64,000 nucleotides of DNA from Gammaproteobacteria bacterium (GCA_013151645.1 JAADHU010000051.1:62001-126000), one strand, 5' to 3'; shown: positions 16,661 to 26,081, numbered from the stretch's first letter. The notes: generated by a model from the sequence alone, not told the origin. Numbers and translations: made by a program.

Positions 16661-17677
16661 ATGTTAACGACGCGTGTTTTTGTCACGGTTCTGCTTATAT
16701 CGATCTTCAGCACGATATCGCCGCCCGGTGTCGCGGCCACCGGCGACGACACAATCAAACTGACGTTTCTTGGTACCGGAGCACCGCGTCCGTCACACAC
16801 TCGCTACGGACCCTCGATTCTCCTTGAGGCCGGCGAGCACAGGATACTGGTCGATGCCGGCCCCGGCATGCGCGAACGACTGTTCCAGGCGGGTGGCTTC
16901 GAACTGCTCACGGATATCGATCATGTCTTGCTGACGCATCTGCATTTCGACCACACCATCAGCGTGCCGGGGTTGTGGTTGACCGGCTGGTTGTACGGCC
17001 GCAAGACACCGATGACAGTTTACGGACCGACGGGCACCGCGGCAATGATGAAGCATTTCAGGGCCGCATACGACTGGGATATCCGCTACCGCGAGATTGT
17101 TGGCGTGCATAAAGAAGGATCGGATCTGATCGCCCATGACGTCAGTCCCGGAGTCGTATTCGATAAAGACGGACTAAAAGTTACGGCATTCAATGTTGAG
17201 CACATGCCGATCAATGTTGAGACTGGAGAACTGCTGGGTCTCGAAGGCGCGACGATCGGCTATCGCATTGACTACAAGGGGCGATCCGTTCTTTTCTCAG
17301 GGGATACGCGATCAACACCGTCCACCCGTATCATCGAACATGGCAAAGGTGTCGATGTGCTCATCCACGAAGTGCAGGTGCCCGCGCCCGGCGACACGCC
17401 GGAAGCCCGACTTGCCAACGTCAGCCTGTCCGTGCATTCAACGCCCGCGCAGGTTGCCTATGTATTTGAAAAAACACGGCCACGCATGGGAGTCTATTCA
17501 CACATCATTCCACCGGAAATCAGTTCGGATGAACTGCTCGGGGCTACCGATTACGACGGCGAGATGATGGTTGCCGAAGACCTCATGACGTTGACAATCG
17601 GTGACGAAATCACAGTCGGGCGCGCTGAGCGCGCAGGCACCGACATATTTACCGAAGCGGACGTCGTCGACAAGTAA
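16661..17677 (+). CDS. Secreted metallo-beta-lactamase-fold hydrolase (RNase Z/arylsulfatase-like)
   Basis: ATG 16661 is chosen for the GGAG seven bases upstream. The 338-residue protein carries a signal peptide ending near GVAAT and then an MBL fold close to the RNase Z/arylsulfatase branch: FLGTGAP, LVDAGPG, the metal site THLHFDHT, FSGDT with the metal-bridging Asp, and a distal IHEVQ segment followed by HSTPAQVA. Because it is exported, tRNA processing is ruled out; a periplasmic ester, sulfate-ester or lactone hydrolase is more likely. Length and layout are normal for exported family members. The substrate is unknown. It appears monocistronic, followed by the palindromic element at 17702. 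Confidence 0.85.
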   Translation: MLTTRVFVTVLLISIFSTISPPGVAATGDDTIKLTFLGTGAPRPSHTRYGPSILLEAGEHRILVDAGPGMRERLFQAGGFELLTDIDHVLLTHLHFDHTISVPGLWLTGWLYGRKTPMTVYGPTGTAAMMKHFRAAYDWDIRYREIVGVHKEGSDLIAHDVSPGVVFDKDGLKVTAFNVEHMPINVETGELLGLEGATIGYRIDYKGRSVLFSGDTRSTPSTRIIEHGKGVDVLIHEVQVPAPGDTPEARLANVSLSVHSTPAQVAYVFEKTRPRMGVYSHIIPPEISSDELLGATDYDGEMMVAEDLMTLTIGDEITVGRAERAGTDIFTEADVVDK

Positions 17678-17701
17678 GCGCAGTCGCGCGTCTGATCAAC
17701 A

Positions 17702-17866
17702 AGCAGCCTGTTGAAAAACGCCGTTTTTCGACAGGCTGCGTACGGTACAGGGATGTACCGTCATTTTCGCTGGCTGCGAGCCATTAAAAATGTGAGCAAT
17801 TCGAAAACCACGTTTTTGAATTGCGGTGTTGAAAATACCATGGATGATTTTTTTCAACAGACTGCT
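17702..17866. repeat. 165-bp composite palindromic element (MITE/REP-like)
   Basis: The ends AGCAGCCTGTTGAAAAA and TTTTTCAACAGACTGCT form terminal inverted repeats with one mismatch. Inside are three hairpins: 17703-17739 (GCAGCCTGT arms with A/T-rich inner stem), 17743-17760 (CGGTACA/TGTACCG with loop GGGA), and 17796-17824 (GCAATTCGAAAAC against GTTTTTGAATTGC, one mismatch). It has no coding capacity. The right end overlaps the stop codon of the convergent VOC lipoprotein gene. The design fits a nonautonomous mobile element or REP-type repeat; it may also terminate transcription from both flanking genes. No clear target-site duplication is visible. Confidence 0.7.
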
Positions 17867-18854
17867 AGGGCGCCGCGATCATCTCCACCAACGCGGCATT
17901 GACCGGAATATCTGAAAACACGTCCCACTCCAGGTAATAGCCTGCCGGGTCATAGGCTACGAAAGCCCGGTATTCGTTTTCGACTTCAATGGTTTTCGAG
18001 CGCATCTCCACACGATCATCATTGCTCAGGTATTCGTACCATCCGTCAATATTGTCCGTGAAGAACGACAGCGTAACTGCTTTCTCCTCGGTAAAACGAT
18101 GCATTCCGCGTTGTTCATCCACCAGGCCAAAGTATCCACTGGGCCCGATTCGATAAATTTTTGTCCACCCCTGATCAACGAGTAAATCGAAACCCATGAC
18201 GTCCTCGTAGAATTTATGCGTACCCGGCATGTCTTTGTAGTAGAACCAGACCACGGTTGCCTTAAAGCCTAGTCCTGCAGGTACGTTCGACGTTCCCGGC
18301 TCTGGATAGAGCGTTGGCGTCTCCGCGAGGATGGGCAACAATCGCCTGTTCTCTGCATGGTCATTGAATCGCTCGAATTCAAGCAGGTACCCCTCCGGGT
18401 CGATCGCGACGAAACTGTCGTGTGAACTGCCCTTAACGAGGTTGAATTCCGTTGACCGTAAAGCGACGTTCTGCGTTTGAATGTAGTTCCACCACCCGTC
18501 GAGGTTATCCGTCACCAGTGCAATCGTCGTCGTTTTCGGTTCCGACGAAGCATGCATACCTTTGGTCTCATCCACCAGCGTGACAAACGATTTCGGCGCG
18601 ACCTGCATGATCTTCGCAAATCCATAATCGGCCGCAACCCGGAACCCCAGCACGTTACGGTAAAACTCAGTAGCGGCGTCGACGTCCCGGTAGTATAAAA
18701 AGACATTGCTGGCGGTGGTGCCGAATGCTTTCAAAGGATCGACTGATTCGGCCTGATCCAGTGCGAGAGTCGCGCGCGACGACTCGCCCTCAGGACTGCA
18801 GCCTGTAAGCAGAAGTGCATAGAGAAAAAACGAAAGCACCACTTGATAACGCAC
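17865..18854 (-). CDS. Double-VOC-domain lipoprotein
   Basis: GTG 18854 is chosen because GGAG lies eight bases upstream and the product then starts directly with a lipoprotein signal (lipobox LLTGC, Cys19). An upstream ATG at 18911 is possible. The 329-residue protein contains two VOC/glyoxalase units; each has an FYYRDVDAATEFYRNVLGF or FYYKDMPGTHKFYEDVMGF opening and a FVAIDPEGYLLEFE or FVAYDPAGYYLEWD closing segment. A tandem VOC pair gives one complete barrel site, as in extradiol dioxygenases and bleomycin-resistance dimers. Lipid anchoring places it in the envelope, which is unusual for this mostly cytoplasmic fold. The substrate is unknown. Confidence 0.82.
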   Translation of the reverse strand: MRYQVVLSFFLYALLLTGCSPEGESSRATLALDQAESVDPLKAFGTTASNVFLYYRDVDAATEFYRNVLGFRVAADYGFAKIMQVAPKSFVTLVDETKGMHASSEPKTTTIALVTDNLDGWWNYIQTQNVALRSTEFNLVKGSSHDSFVAIDPEGYLLEFERFNDHAENRRLLPILAETPTLYPEPGTSNVPAGLGFKATVVWFYYKDMPGTHKFYEDVMGFDLLVDQGWTKIYRIGPSGYFGLVDEQRGMHRFTEEKAVTLSFFTDNIDGWYEYLSNDDRVEMRSKTIEVENEYRAFVAYDPAGYYLEWDVFSDIPVNAALVEMIAAP

Positions 18855-19043
18855 AGTTTTCGCTCCGGCATTGCTATATCTGTAAGAATTCCGGATATTA
18901 GCACCTCGCATGGGGGGATCGATTGAAATTTCTTGAGCTACGCGCTCTGCACGTTATCCCGATTCCGGAGTTCTCCGGCTCGGTGTACGCACCAACCGAA
19001 GCCGCTGGACTTTTTTCAGTGGCTGGTGCCCGGGGAGCAAGTC

Positions 19044-20423
19044 GTGGCCGTTAACTCATCGTCTCCCACGATGTGGTCGAGCCGACCTGCCTTCTTGCTG
19101 GCCACGGTTGGCGGCGCAATCGGCCTGGGCAACCTGTGGCGGTTCCCGTACATGGCCGGCGAAAACGGCGGTGGCGGGTTTGTCCTAATCTACCTGGGAT
19201 TCGTTTTCTTGCTTGGGCTGCCTATCATCGCGGGCGAAATGATGCTGGGGCGTCGCGGCCGCGGTAGTCCGCTGCACTCGATTGCCAGTCTGGTCAGGTC
19301 AGAGAACGCAAATCCGTTATGGCGTGTTATTGGCTGGATGAGTCTTTTGATTCCGTTTCTCGCGCTGAGCTATTACGCCGTAATCGCAGCCTGGGCACTG
19401 GACTACCTGGGTCTGGCGATCACCAATGCATTCGACGGATTCGACGCAGTCACGTCCGGCAACGTTTTTGGTCAGCGTATTGGCATGACCGTGAATCAGG
19501 TGCTTCTGCACGGTGCGTTCGTTGCGATGACAGTGTGGGTTGTTGCGAAAGGTCTCAATGACGGAATTGAACGCATGTCCAAGATCATGATGCCCGCATT
19601 GTTTGGCGTCATACTGGTCCTGGTCGTTTACGGAATGGTGAGCGCGGATTTCGCCGCCGCCGTCGAATTCCTGTTTAAGCCCGATTTCGGCAAACTCACG
19701 GGGCTGTCCGTATTGATGGCACTCGGTCAGGCATTGTTTTCGCTCGCCGTTGGCGTTGGGCTGCTGATCACCTATGCCGCGTACATGCCCAGTGACTACT
19801 CCATTCGCATATCGGCAACCATTGTCTGTATTGGGGACACGGTTGCTGCCTTGTTGGCGGGACTGGCCATTTTTCCCATCGTCTTCGCGAACAACCTGGA
19901 TCCGGGTGGAGGTCCTGGCCTGGTATTCGAAACGTTGCCAATCGCGTTCGGCAATATGCCGGGCGGTCAGTTCATTGGTGTACTGTTTTTCCTGCTGCTT
20001 TTTTTCGCGGCCTATACCAGCGCCGTTGGCATGCTGGAACCGGTGGTTGCCTGGCTCGAGGAAAAAAGGCCCGGGCGCCGAAAATTTCTCGCACGCAGTG
20101 CCGGCTTTACGATATGGATACTGGGTCTCGGCTCGATTTTTTCGTTCAATATTTTCTCGGACTCAAACCCGCTTGGGTTTCTTGGTATCGAAGGAACGTT
20201 CTTTTTCCTCATCGACTTTACCGTCGCGAACGTCATGTTGCCCGTCAATGCGTTGTTGATTGCGATTTTCGCTGGCTGGGCGGTCAAACGCTCAACCGTC
20301 GTTGAGGAATTCGCGAACAGCGGCGAAGCGTGGATCCTGTTCTGGCGCATCGTCAATCGTTATCTGGCGCCGGTCGCAATCGGCATTGTATTGCTGGATT
20401 TAATATTCGGTTTTTCGCAGTAA
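19044..20423 (+). CDS. NSS family sodium-dependent amino-acid/neurotransmitter-type transporter
   Basis: GTG 19044 is preferred because GGGGAG lies six bases before it and the protein then begins just ahead of the first helix. The 459-residue protein has the NSS (LeuT/SLC6) hallmark VGGAIGLGNLWRFPY in helix 1, where Na+ and substrate bind, followed by about eleven further helices. The AYTSAVGMLEP motif in the helix 8 region is also typical. It imports an amino acid or amine with Na+ at the inner membrane; specificity cannot be read. The length is slightly short compared with LeuT (about 510), usual for the bacterial 11-12 helix subgroup. It is divergent from the VOC lipoprotein. Confidence 0.92.
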   Translation: MAVNSSSPTMWSSRPAFLLATVGGAIGLGNLWRFPYMAGENGGGGFVLIYLGFVFLLGLPIIAGEMMLGRRGRGSPLHSIASLVRSENANPLWRVIGWMSLLIPFLALSYYAVIAAWALDYLGLAITNAFDGFDAVTSGNVFGQRIGMTVNQVLLHGAFVAMTVWVVAKGLNDGIERMSKIMMPALFGVILVLVVYGMVSADFAAAVEFLFKPDFGKLTGLSVLMALGQALFSLAVGVGLLITYAAYMPSDYSIRISATIVCIGDTVAALLAGLAIFPIVFANNLDPGGGPGLVFETLPIAFGNMPGGQFIGVLFFLLLFFAAYTSAVGMLEPVVAWLEEKRPGRRKFLARSAGFTIWILGLGSIFSFNIFSDSNPLGFLGIEGTFFFLIDFTVANVMLPVNALLIAIFAGWAVKRSTVVEEFANSGEAWILFWRIVNRYLAPVAIGIVLLDLIFGFSQ

Positions 20424-20442
20424 CGGGATACGCTCTATCCGT

Positions 20443-21549
20443 TTAGACGAGCGTTGTATTGAATTTGGCCGGCGATACAATTTCAAGAAACTCGAGGTCG
20501 TCTGAAAAATCAGACAGTACGTACTTCGATTCAGCCGGCATCGTCAACGAGTCGCCGGCGACGAGATTCCAGTGACCCCCATTCTCGCAATCCAGCGTCA
20601 TTGATCCCTGCAACACGAAATTAAATAAGAGCTCAGTATCATGTCGGCTCCGTATCGTCGCTGCTTTCGCTGATGGCCGTACTACAACCACCGCGACGAG
20701 ATTGTCAGTCGCTGCGGCGATACCGGTATCCCTCATCTCGAAGCCGTCAATACGCCAGGGTATCCATTCGGCATCCGCGCACTTGTGAAAATTGAATGGC
20801 TGGCCACCGAAATCACGATCTGGCTTTCGCGCCGACGTCGGCAATTCCATGTCATGATCCACCAGCGTCGCATGTTCGGCCGGACAACCGATTTCCACGA
20901 CCTCAAAGCCGTCAGAACATTCCAGCACCCTGTGGCGGATATGCGGGGGCTGTAACACACAGTCCCCGGCCTCCATCAGGAATGACGGCCCCTGGTCCTC
21001 ATAGACGAGCCGCACCCAGCCTTTGTAGCAATAGATCATCTGGAAGAGGATGTGATGATGATGTACATAGTCCGGCACCGGACCACCTGTCGGGATGCGT
21101 ATGTGCGATGCGATATAACGCCCGCCCAGCCGACCCGGAATCAGGTCGCGATACTGCATGCCGGCGCGACCCGTACCCCATTCACCGTCGTGTGACATCT
21201 GCCGAACGATGAGAGACGGCGCCAGTGGTGCAAGTTCGAGCGAGGTTGTCGCCGGGCGAAACTCGATCTCGGTACCGTTTGGCGCCACCAATGGCGACGC
21301 TGGTGTTACCAGACGTTCTTCATCACGGCAGACGAAAACCAGGCTCCCCGGCGGTGCATCACTGTCCCGATCGAGCCTGAGCCGCGTGCCAAAACCGGAG
21401 ATGACGGCAATCCGTGGCGCATCGGCCGGATAGATCATGTCAATGCGAAATCCCAGTACACCGGTAAAGAAATCCAGCGTGTCTTTGATATCGGCGCACG
21501 GCAACACGATCTCGGCGCCCTCAATCGTTTTAGTATCGATGTGTTTCAT
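20443..21549 (-). CDS. VOC-bicupin fusion protein
   Basis: ATG 21549 is chosen (AGGA nine bases upstream) over an upstream frame extension. The 368-residue protein begins with a VOC domain of about 110 residues (EIVLPCADIKDTLDFFTGVLGF), then two cupin domains: cupin 1 with a VHHHH metal motif and AGDCVLQPPHIRH, cupin 2 with RSRHDTELLF, VLQGSMTLDCE and VAGDSLTMPAES. Cupin 2 lacks a full two-histidine first motif but keeps RHDTE. There is no signal peptide, so it is cytoplasmic. The combination suggests a metal-dependent oxygenase, isomerase or lyase of a small carbonyl or aromatic compound. I know no named family with this order. Confidence 0.8.
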   Translation of the reverse strand: MKHIDTKTIEGAEIVLPCADIKDTLDFFTGVLGFRIDMIYPADAPRIAVISGFGTRLRLDRDSDAPPGSLVFVCRDEERLVTPASPLVAPNGTEIEFRPATTSLELAPLAPSLIVRQMSHDGEWGTGRAGMQYRDLIPGRLGGRYIASHIRIPTGGPVPDYVHHHHILFQMIYCYKGWVRLVYEDQGPSFLMEAGDCVLQPPHIRHRVLECSDGFEVVEIGCPAEHATLVDHDMELPTSARKPDRDFGGQPFNFHKCADAEWIPWRIDGFEMRDTGIAAATDNLVAVVVVRPSAKAATIRSRHDTELLFNFVLQGSMTLDCENGGHWNLVAGDSLTMPAESKYVLSDFSDDLEFLEIVSPAKFNTTLV

Positions 21550-21666
21550 GAATACGAATCCTGAAAAAACGCCGGCCGGTCCGGGGACCGAGACACGATG
21601 CGGTATGCTCTTGTTGTTTCGCATCGTATACTTTGGCAAGCGTGGCGTCTGCAGGGGGAACCAAGC

Positions 21667-22488
21667 ATGAGTGATGAAAACCAGCCAGCCATGGATCGCG
21701 ACACCATGCCGTTCGTGGCTCCCTGTCGCATCATATCGCCACTCGCCCCGTTCGGCTGGCTACGCAAGGGCGTCGCTGACCTGAGAGCCTCTCCCAAAGC
21801 CAGCATCGGCTATGGACTGATGATGGCCGGAATCATGGCGCTGGTATCCGCCCTGGCATGGTTCTACGGCACCCACTGGTTTATGTTCGCAATGATCGGT
21901 GGTTTCGTGTTTCTCGCGCCGCTGGCGTGTATCGGCCTCTATGCAATCAGTGCTCAGTTGGAGCGCGGCCAGCCCGTGTCGCTCACGCGGAATTTGCGCG
22001 CCGCACTGAAACGGTATTTCGGCAATCAAATGATTTTTGCCCTGGCGTTGCTCGTCATATTCCTGGTGTGGGCGCGCGCTGCGACCATGTTGAGTATCTT
22101 CCTGCCGGATACGGGCAACCCGGCCGTCGAGGACCTCACCGGCTACCTCGCTATAGGATCGTTTATCGGTGCAATTTTCGCCACGGTTACTTTTAGCGCC
22201 AGCGCCTTTTCACTGCCGATGATTATGCACCGCGACGTCGATACGATTACGGCCATCGTCACCTCGATCAACGCTGTCTTGCGCAACAAGCTGGCAATGA
22301 TCATCTGGCTGGGTTTGATTGTGCTCGGTCTGGTCATTGGGCTGTTCACCGCCTTTGTCGGCCTGATCGTCATCTTGCCGGTGATTGGCTTCGGGGCCTG
22401 GCACGGCTACCTGGAAACCATCGACGCGGACGAATTTCCTCGTCACTCAATCGGCATAACCTCTGTCCCGCGGCAGCCGTCGTCCTGA
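21667..22488 (+). CDS. DUF2189 integral membrane protein
   Basis: ATG 21667 follows a purine-rich stretch and removes an unlikely N-terminal extension. The 273-residue protein has about six membrane helices and family features of DUF2189: an opening soluble segment with WLRKGVADLRASPKASIGYG, then AMIGGFVFLAPLACIGLYAISAQLERG, SAFSLPMIMHRDVD, and a closing HGYLET segment. The function of the family is not established. These genes often lie next to cytochrome oxidase operons, and here the cbb3 operon begins 160 bp downstream on the same strand, so a link to oxidase expression or assembly is possible. Confidence 0.85.
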   Translation: MSDENQPAMDRDTMPFVAPCRIISPLAPFGWLRKGVADLRASPKASIGYGLMMAGIMALVSALAWFYGTHWFMFAMIGGFVFLAPLACIGLYAISAQLERGQPVSLTRNLRAALKRYFGNQMIFALALLVIFLVWARAATMLSIFLPDTGNPAVEDLTGYLAIGSFIGAIFATVTFSASAFSLPMIMHRDVDTITAIVTSINAVLRNKLAMIIWLGLIVLGLVIGLFTAFVGLIVILPVIGFGAWHGYLETIDADEFPRHSIGITSVPRQPSS

Positions 22489-22649
22489 ATCCGCGATTTC
22501 GGAGGGCCCGATACTACTTCCGCTTCTGCCTGAAGCAAAGCGGGAGTATCATTGAGGAAAACCCGTATATCGGACGCGCCCGGCTTCTGGGATGCTTGCC
22601 GACGGAAAAATCAACGTGCTTGCCAACGAACACTAATTGGGACTAAGAA

Positions 22650-24065
22650 ATGCAGATGGAGTCGAGTTACAACGACAAGGTTGTACGCCAGTTCATGATC
22701 ATGACCATCGCCTGGGGTGTCATTGGCATGCTGGTTGGAATCTTTATCGCCGCAGAGCTCATCTGGCCGGGCCTGAGCTTCGACCAGCCCTGGCTGACTT
22801 ATAGCCGCCTGCGACCACTGCATACCAATGCCGTCATATTCGCATTCGGCGGTTCTGCGCTGATCGGCATGTCGTACTATGTTGTGCAACGCACCTGTCA
22901 CGTCCGCCTGGCGTTCGACAAGCTGGCGGCATTCACCTTCTGGGGCTGGCAGACAGTCATTGTCCTTGCGGTCATTACGCTGCCAATGGGCATCACCCAG
23001 AGCAAGGAATATGCCGAGCTCGAATGGCCGATTGATCTGCTGATTACTGTTGTCTGGGTCGCCTATGCCGCCGTATTCCTGTTCACTGTTGGCCGACGTC
23101 GCGTCAAGCACATTTATGTCGCCAACTGGTTTTTTGCTGCTTTCATTATCACGATCGCAGTGCTGCATATATTCAATAACCTCGCCATTCCGGTCAGCCT
23201 GACCAAGTCGTATCCCATTTATGCGGGCGTTATCGACGCCATGATGCAATGGTGGTACGGGCACAACGCAGTGGGGTTTTTCCTCACAGCGGGTTTCCTC
23301 GGCATGATGTACTACTTCGTACCGAAACAGGCGGGTCGACCCATTTATTCCTATCGGCTGTCGGTGGTACATTTCTGGGCCTTGATCGCGATCTACATGT
23401 GGGCCGGACCTCATCACCTGCATTACACGTCGTTACCGGACTGGGTCCAGTCAATTGGCATGGTGTTTTCACTGATATTGCTGGCACCTTCCTGGGGCGG
23501 CATGATCAACGGCATCATGACCTTGTCGGGTGCCTGGCATAAATTACGCACCGACCCGATTCTCAAGTTCATGATCGTTTCATTGTCGTTCTACGGCATG
23601 TCGACCTTCGAAGGGCCGATGATGTCGATCAAGACGGTCAATGCGCTGTCCCACTACACGGACTGGACCATCGGTCACGTACATTCCGGTGCCCTGGGAT
23701 GGGTCGCGATGATGACCATCGGCTCGTTGTATTGCCTGCTGCCACGCCTCTACAACAAGGAAGCCATGTACTCGACCAAACTCATCGATGTGCATTTCTG
23801 GACATCGACGATCGGCGTCGTACTGTATGCCGTGCCCATGTGGATTTCGGGTGTTACGCAGGGACTGATGTGGCGCGCGTTCAACGATGACGGCACGCTG
23901 ACGTATTCCTTTATTGAAACCGTCAAATTTACCTATCCGTATTACGGCATTCGTTTGCTGGGTGGAATGGTGTTCTTCTCGGGCATGCTCGTCATGGTCT
24001 ACAACACATACAAGACCATTGTGGACGTTAAACCCACTCCCGTATCTGTCATTCAACCGGCGTAA
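22650..24065 (+). CDS. ccoN: Cytochrome cbb3 oxidase subunit I
   Basis: CcoN is the catalytic subunit, holding low-spin heme b and the high-spin heme b3-CuB centre that reduces oxygen with high affinity. The 471-residue protein has twelve predicted helices and signature stretches [14 protein letters not shown] (heme ligand His), [10 protein letters not shown] (CuB ligand His), the [12 protein letters not shown] pair, and [11 protein letters not shown]. All metal-ligand histidines are in place. It heads a compact ccoNOQP operon. I found no convincing FNR/Anr box (TTGAT-N4-ATCAA) in the 160 bp upstream, which is notable because these operons are often oxygen-regulated. Confidence 0.97.
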   Translation: MQMESSYNDKVVRQFMIMTIAWGVIGMLVGIFIAAELIWPGLSFDQPWLTYSRLRPLHTNAVIFAFGGSALIGMSYYVVQRTCHVRLAFDKLAAFTFWGWQTVIVLAVITLPMGITQSKEYAELEWPIDLLITVVWVAYAAVFLFTVGRRRVKHIYVANWFFAAFIITIAVLHIFNNLAIPVSLTKSYPIYAGVIDAMMQWWYGHNAVGFFLTAGFLGMMYYFVPKQAGRPIYSYRLSVVHFWALIAIYMWAGPHHLHYTSLPDWVQSIGMVFSLILLAPSWGGMINGIMTLSGAWHKLRTDPILKFMIVSLSFYGMSTFEGPMMSIKTVNALSHYTDWTIGHVHSGALGWVAMMTIGSLYCLLPRLYNKEAMYSTKLIDVHFWTSTIGVVLYAVPMWISGVTQGLMWRAFNDDGTLTYSFIETVKFTYPYYGIRLLGGMVFFSGMLVMVYNTYKTIVDVKPTPVSVIQPA

Positions 24066-24069
24066 GACT

Positions 24070-24681
24070 ATGGCAATCAAACACGATAGCATTGAGAAAA
24101 ACATCAATTTGATGGCAGTCCTGATCGTCATCGTCATCAGCATCGGTGGCCTGATCGAAATCGTGCCATTGATGATGGGTTCTGAAGTGAACGAGCCTTA
24201 CGAGGGCATAAAGCCCTACCCCGCTTTGCGGCTCGCCGGACGGGACGTCTATGTCCGCGAAGGTTGTTACAACTGCCATTCTCAGCAGATTCGCCCTTTC
24301 CGCAGCGAGACAGAGCGTTACGGCCCTTACTCCGTCGCCGGAGAATTCGTCTATGACCGGCCGTTCCAGTTTGGCTCCAAACGGACCGGCCCCGATCTCG
24401 CACGCGTCGGCAAGCGTTACAGCGACGACTGGCACCGCATTCACTTGCTGAAACCTCAGGAACTGGTCCCTGATTCTAATATGCCGGCCTACCCCTGGCT
24501 CGCCGAGGCGATGATTGACCCCGATCTGATACAAACCAAGATGCGTGCCTTGCGCATGCTGGGCGACCCTTACAGCGACGAAGAAATCGCGGCGGCGCCG
24601 GCGGCCGTCATGAACAAAACCGAACTCGATGCACTGATCGCCTATTTACAGGATCTTGGCACCGTACGGTCGGCGCGGTAG
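24070..24681 (+). CDS. ccoO: Cytochrome cbb3 oxidase subunit II (monoheme cytochrome c)
   Basis: CcoO is a membrane-anchored monoheme cytochrome that passes electrons from CcoP to CcoN. ATG 24070 lies 4 bp after ccoN. The 203-residue protein has one N-terminal transmembrane helix (about 14-36), the family motif [15 protein letters not shown] with heme attachment at Cys66, and a distal MPAYPWL segment providing the methionine ligand. The [16 protein letters not shown] segment is typical of CcoO. Translational coupling with ccoN is likely. Confidence 0.97.
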   Translation: MAIKHDSIEKNINLMAVLIVIVISIGGLIEIVPLMMGSEVNEPYEGIKPYPALRLAGRDVYVREGCYNCHSQQIRPFRSETERYGPYSVAGEFVYDRPFQFGSKRTGPDLARVGKRYSDDWHRIHLLKPQELVPDSNMPAYPWLAEAMIDPDLIQTKMRALRMLGDPYSDEEIAAAPAAVMNKTELDALIAYLQDLGTVRSAR

Positions 24682-24693
24682 GAGACAATAGCA

Positions 24694-24876
24694 ATGGACA
24701 TAGGACTCGCTCGCGGACTGATCACAGTGACGTTGCTGGCATTGTTTATCGGCTTGTGGTTCTGGAGCTGGAGCAAAAAGCGACAACCGGAATTTGAAGC
24801 CGCATCGCAACTACCGCTCGAGGAAGACACCGATCATCCTCCCGCAGACAACAAAGAAATGGAGCACGATTCATGA
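24694..24876 (+). CDS. ccoQ: Cytochrome cbb3 oxidase small subunit
   Basis: CcoQ (FixQ) is a single-helix subunit that stabilises the oxidase complex. This 60-residue protein has one helix (about 9-26, TVTLLALFIGLWFWSW) followed by a basic-then-acidic tail, as usual. Its stop codon overlaps the first bases of ccoP (ATGA). Order and size match the family. Confidence 0.92.
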   Translation: MDIGLARGLITVTLLALFIGLWFWSWSKKRQPEFEAASQLPLEEDTDHPPADNKEMEHDS

Positions 24877-25769
24877 GCACCGCGTGGAGCTGGTACATAA
24901 TTATTGGCACAGTCTTGAGTATGCTCGGTTGTTTCTGGCTTATTTTCTGGTCCAACAAGCAACGCGCATCGGATGAGGAAATCAAGGAATCCGAAGCGCA
25001 TGTCTGGGACGAAGATATTCGTGAGCTGAACAATCCGCTGCCCATGTGGTGGCTTTGGTTGTTTATTCTTTCAATTCTTTTTAGTGCCATTTATCTGGCC
25101 GTTTATCCGGGGCTCGGGAAATTTGCCGGTATTAGCGAATGGTCGCAGCACGATCAGTACAACCAGGAAGTCGCGGCGGCAGAAGCGAAGTATGGGCCAG
25201 TATTCGCGAAATACGGCGCGATGGAGGTCGTTGACCTGGTTAGCGACCCCAAGGCGCTGGGCATTGGCAAGAGCCTGTTCGCAAACTACTGCTCACAATG
25301 TCACGGATCGACAGCGCAGGGGGCGCGCGGCTTTCCCAACCTGACTGATAACGACTGGCTCTACGGTGGTGAACCGGCGAAAATCGAGTTTGCAATCCTT
25401 AATGGTCGCGCAGGAGTGATGCCGGCACTTGCGCCCGCCCTTGGTTCTGAGTCCGATCTCGATTCGATGGTGGAGTACGTGCAGTCGCTGGCAGATGGCC
25501 AGGATACATCGTCACCGGCACACGCAAAATTCGTCATGTTCTGCAGCGCGTGTCATGGCGCAGATGGAAGCGGCAATCAATTGCTTGGTGCACCGAACCT
25601 GACGGACGATACGTGGTTGTACAGCAGCGCAAAAGCGGAGATCCGGCGCGGTATTGTCGAGGGTCGACGCGGTGACATGCCTGCGCATTCACAGCTGATT
25701 GGGCCGGATCGGGCGCGGATTCTGGCTGCCTATGTTTATAGTTTGTCTTACGATTCTGCCGCACACTGA
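24873..25769 (+). CDS. ccoP: Cytochrome cbb3 oxidase subunit III (diheme cytochrome c)
   Basis: CcoP is the diheme electron-entry subunit. The 298-residue protein has an N-terminal helix, the conserved WDEDIRELNNPLPMWW segment before a second helix (about 60-80), and two c-type heme domains with CSQCHG (Cys140) and CSACHG (Cys224). Distal methionines are in GVMPAL and GDMPAHS. All expected features are present. It is followed directly by a small membrane gene rather than ccoG. Confidence 0.97.
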   Translation: MSTAWSWYIIIGTVLSMLGCFWLIFWSNKQRASDEEIKESEAHVWDEDIRELNNPLPMWWLWLFILSILFSAIYLAVYPGLGKFAGISEWSQHDQYNQEVAAAEAKYGPVFAKYGAMEVVDLVSDPKALGIGKSLFANYCSQCHGSTAQGARGFPNLTDNDWLYGGEPAKIEFAILNGRAGVMPALAPALGSESDLDSMVEYVQSLADGQDTSSPAHAKFVMFCSACHGADGSGNQLLGAPNLTDDTWLYSSAKAEIRRGIVEGRRGDMPAHSQLIGPDRARILAAYVYSLSYDSAAH

Positions 25770-25770
25770 C

Positions 25771-26061
25771 ATGAACGTTGAAGATGACACTAACGTTGGC
25801 ACCTGGAGTCGCGATACGCAGAAAATCGCCGTGCTCTCGTGGATTTCGTTTTTGTCGGCATCCGTTTTCACCATGTTGCTGTTTGCGTTCGTCGATCCGC
25901 TGATCATTGTTGATTCAATTAATATCTCGTTTGTTGAAAGCAGTAACGCCGGCTACGCGATCGGATTCGTTTTTCTGTGGGTGCACAGCTGGACTAGTGG
26001 TTGGCTGGTGCTTCGCCTGGTACGGCGGAAACGCGTCGGACCTCGCCGCATTCGCCACTGA
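25771..26061 (+). CDS. Small two-helix membrane protein inserted between ccoP and ccoG
   Basis: ATG 25771 begins one base after the ccoP stop. The 96-residue product has an acidic, soluble N-terminus (about 1-17), two predicted transmembrane helices (about 20-48 and 63-84), and a very basic C-terminal tail (RRKRVGPRRIRH). I do not recognise it. It occupies a place where many gammaproteobacterial cco operons go straight to ccoG, and the spacing shows it belongs to the operon. A role in oxidase assembly or stability is plausible but unsupported. Confidence 0.7.
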   Translation: MNVEDDTNVGTWSRDTQKIAVLSWISFLSASVFTMLLFAFVDPLIIVDSINISFVESSNAGYAIGFVFLWVHSWTSGWLVLRLVRRKRVGPRRIRH

Positions 26062-26081
26062 TAAAAGTCCCGAGTTTCACG

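Noticed and set aside
22489-22649. An FNR/Anr box upstream of ccoN.
   Set aside because: No TTGAT-N4-ATCAA or close variant is visible; control by another regulator cannot be excluded.
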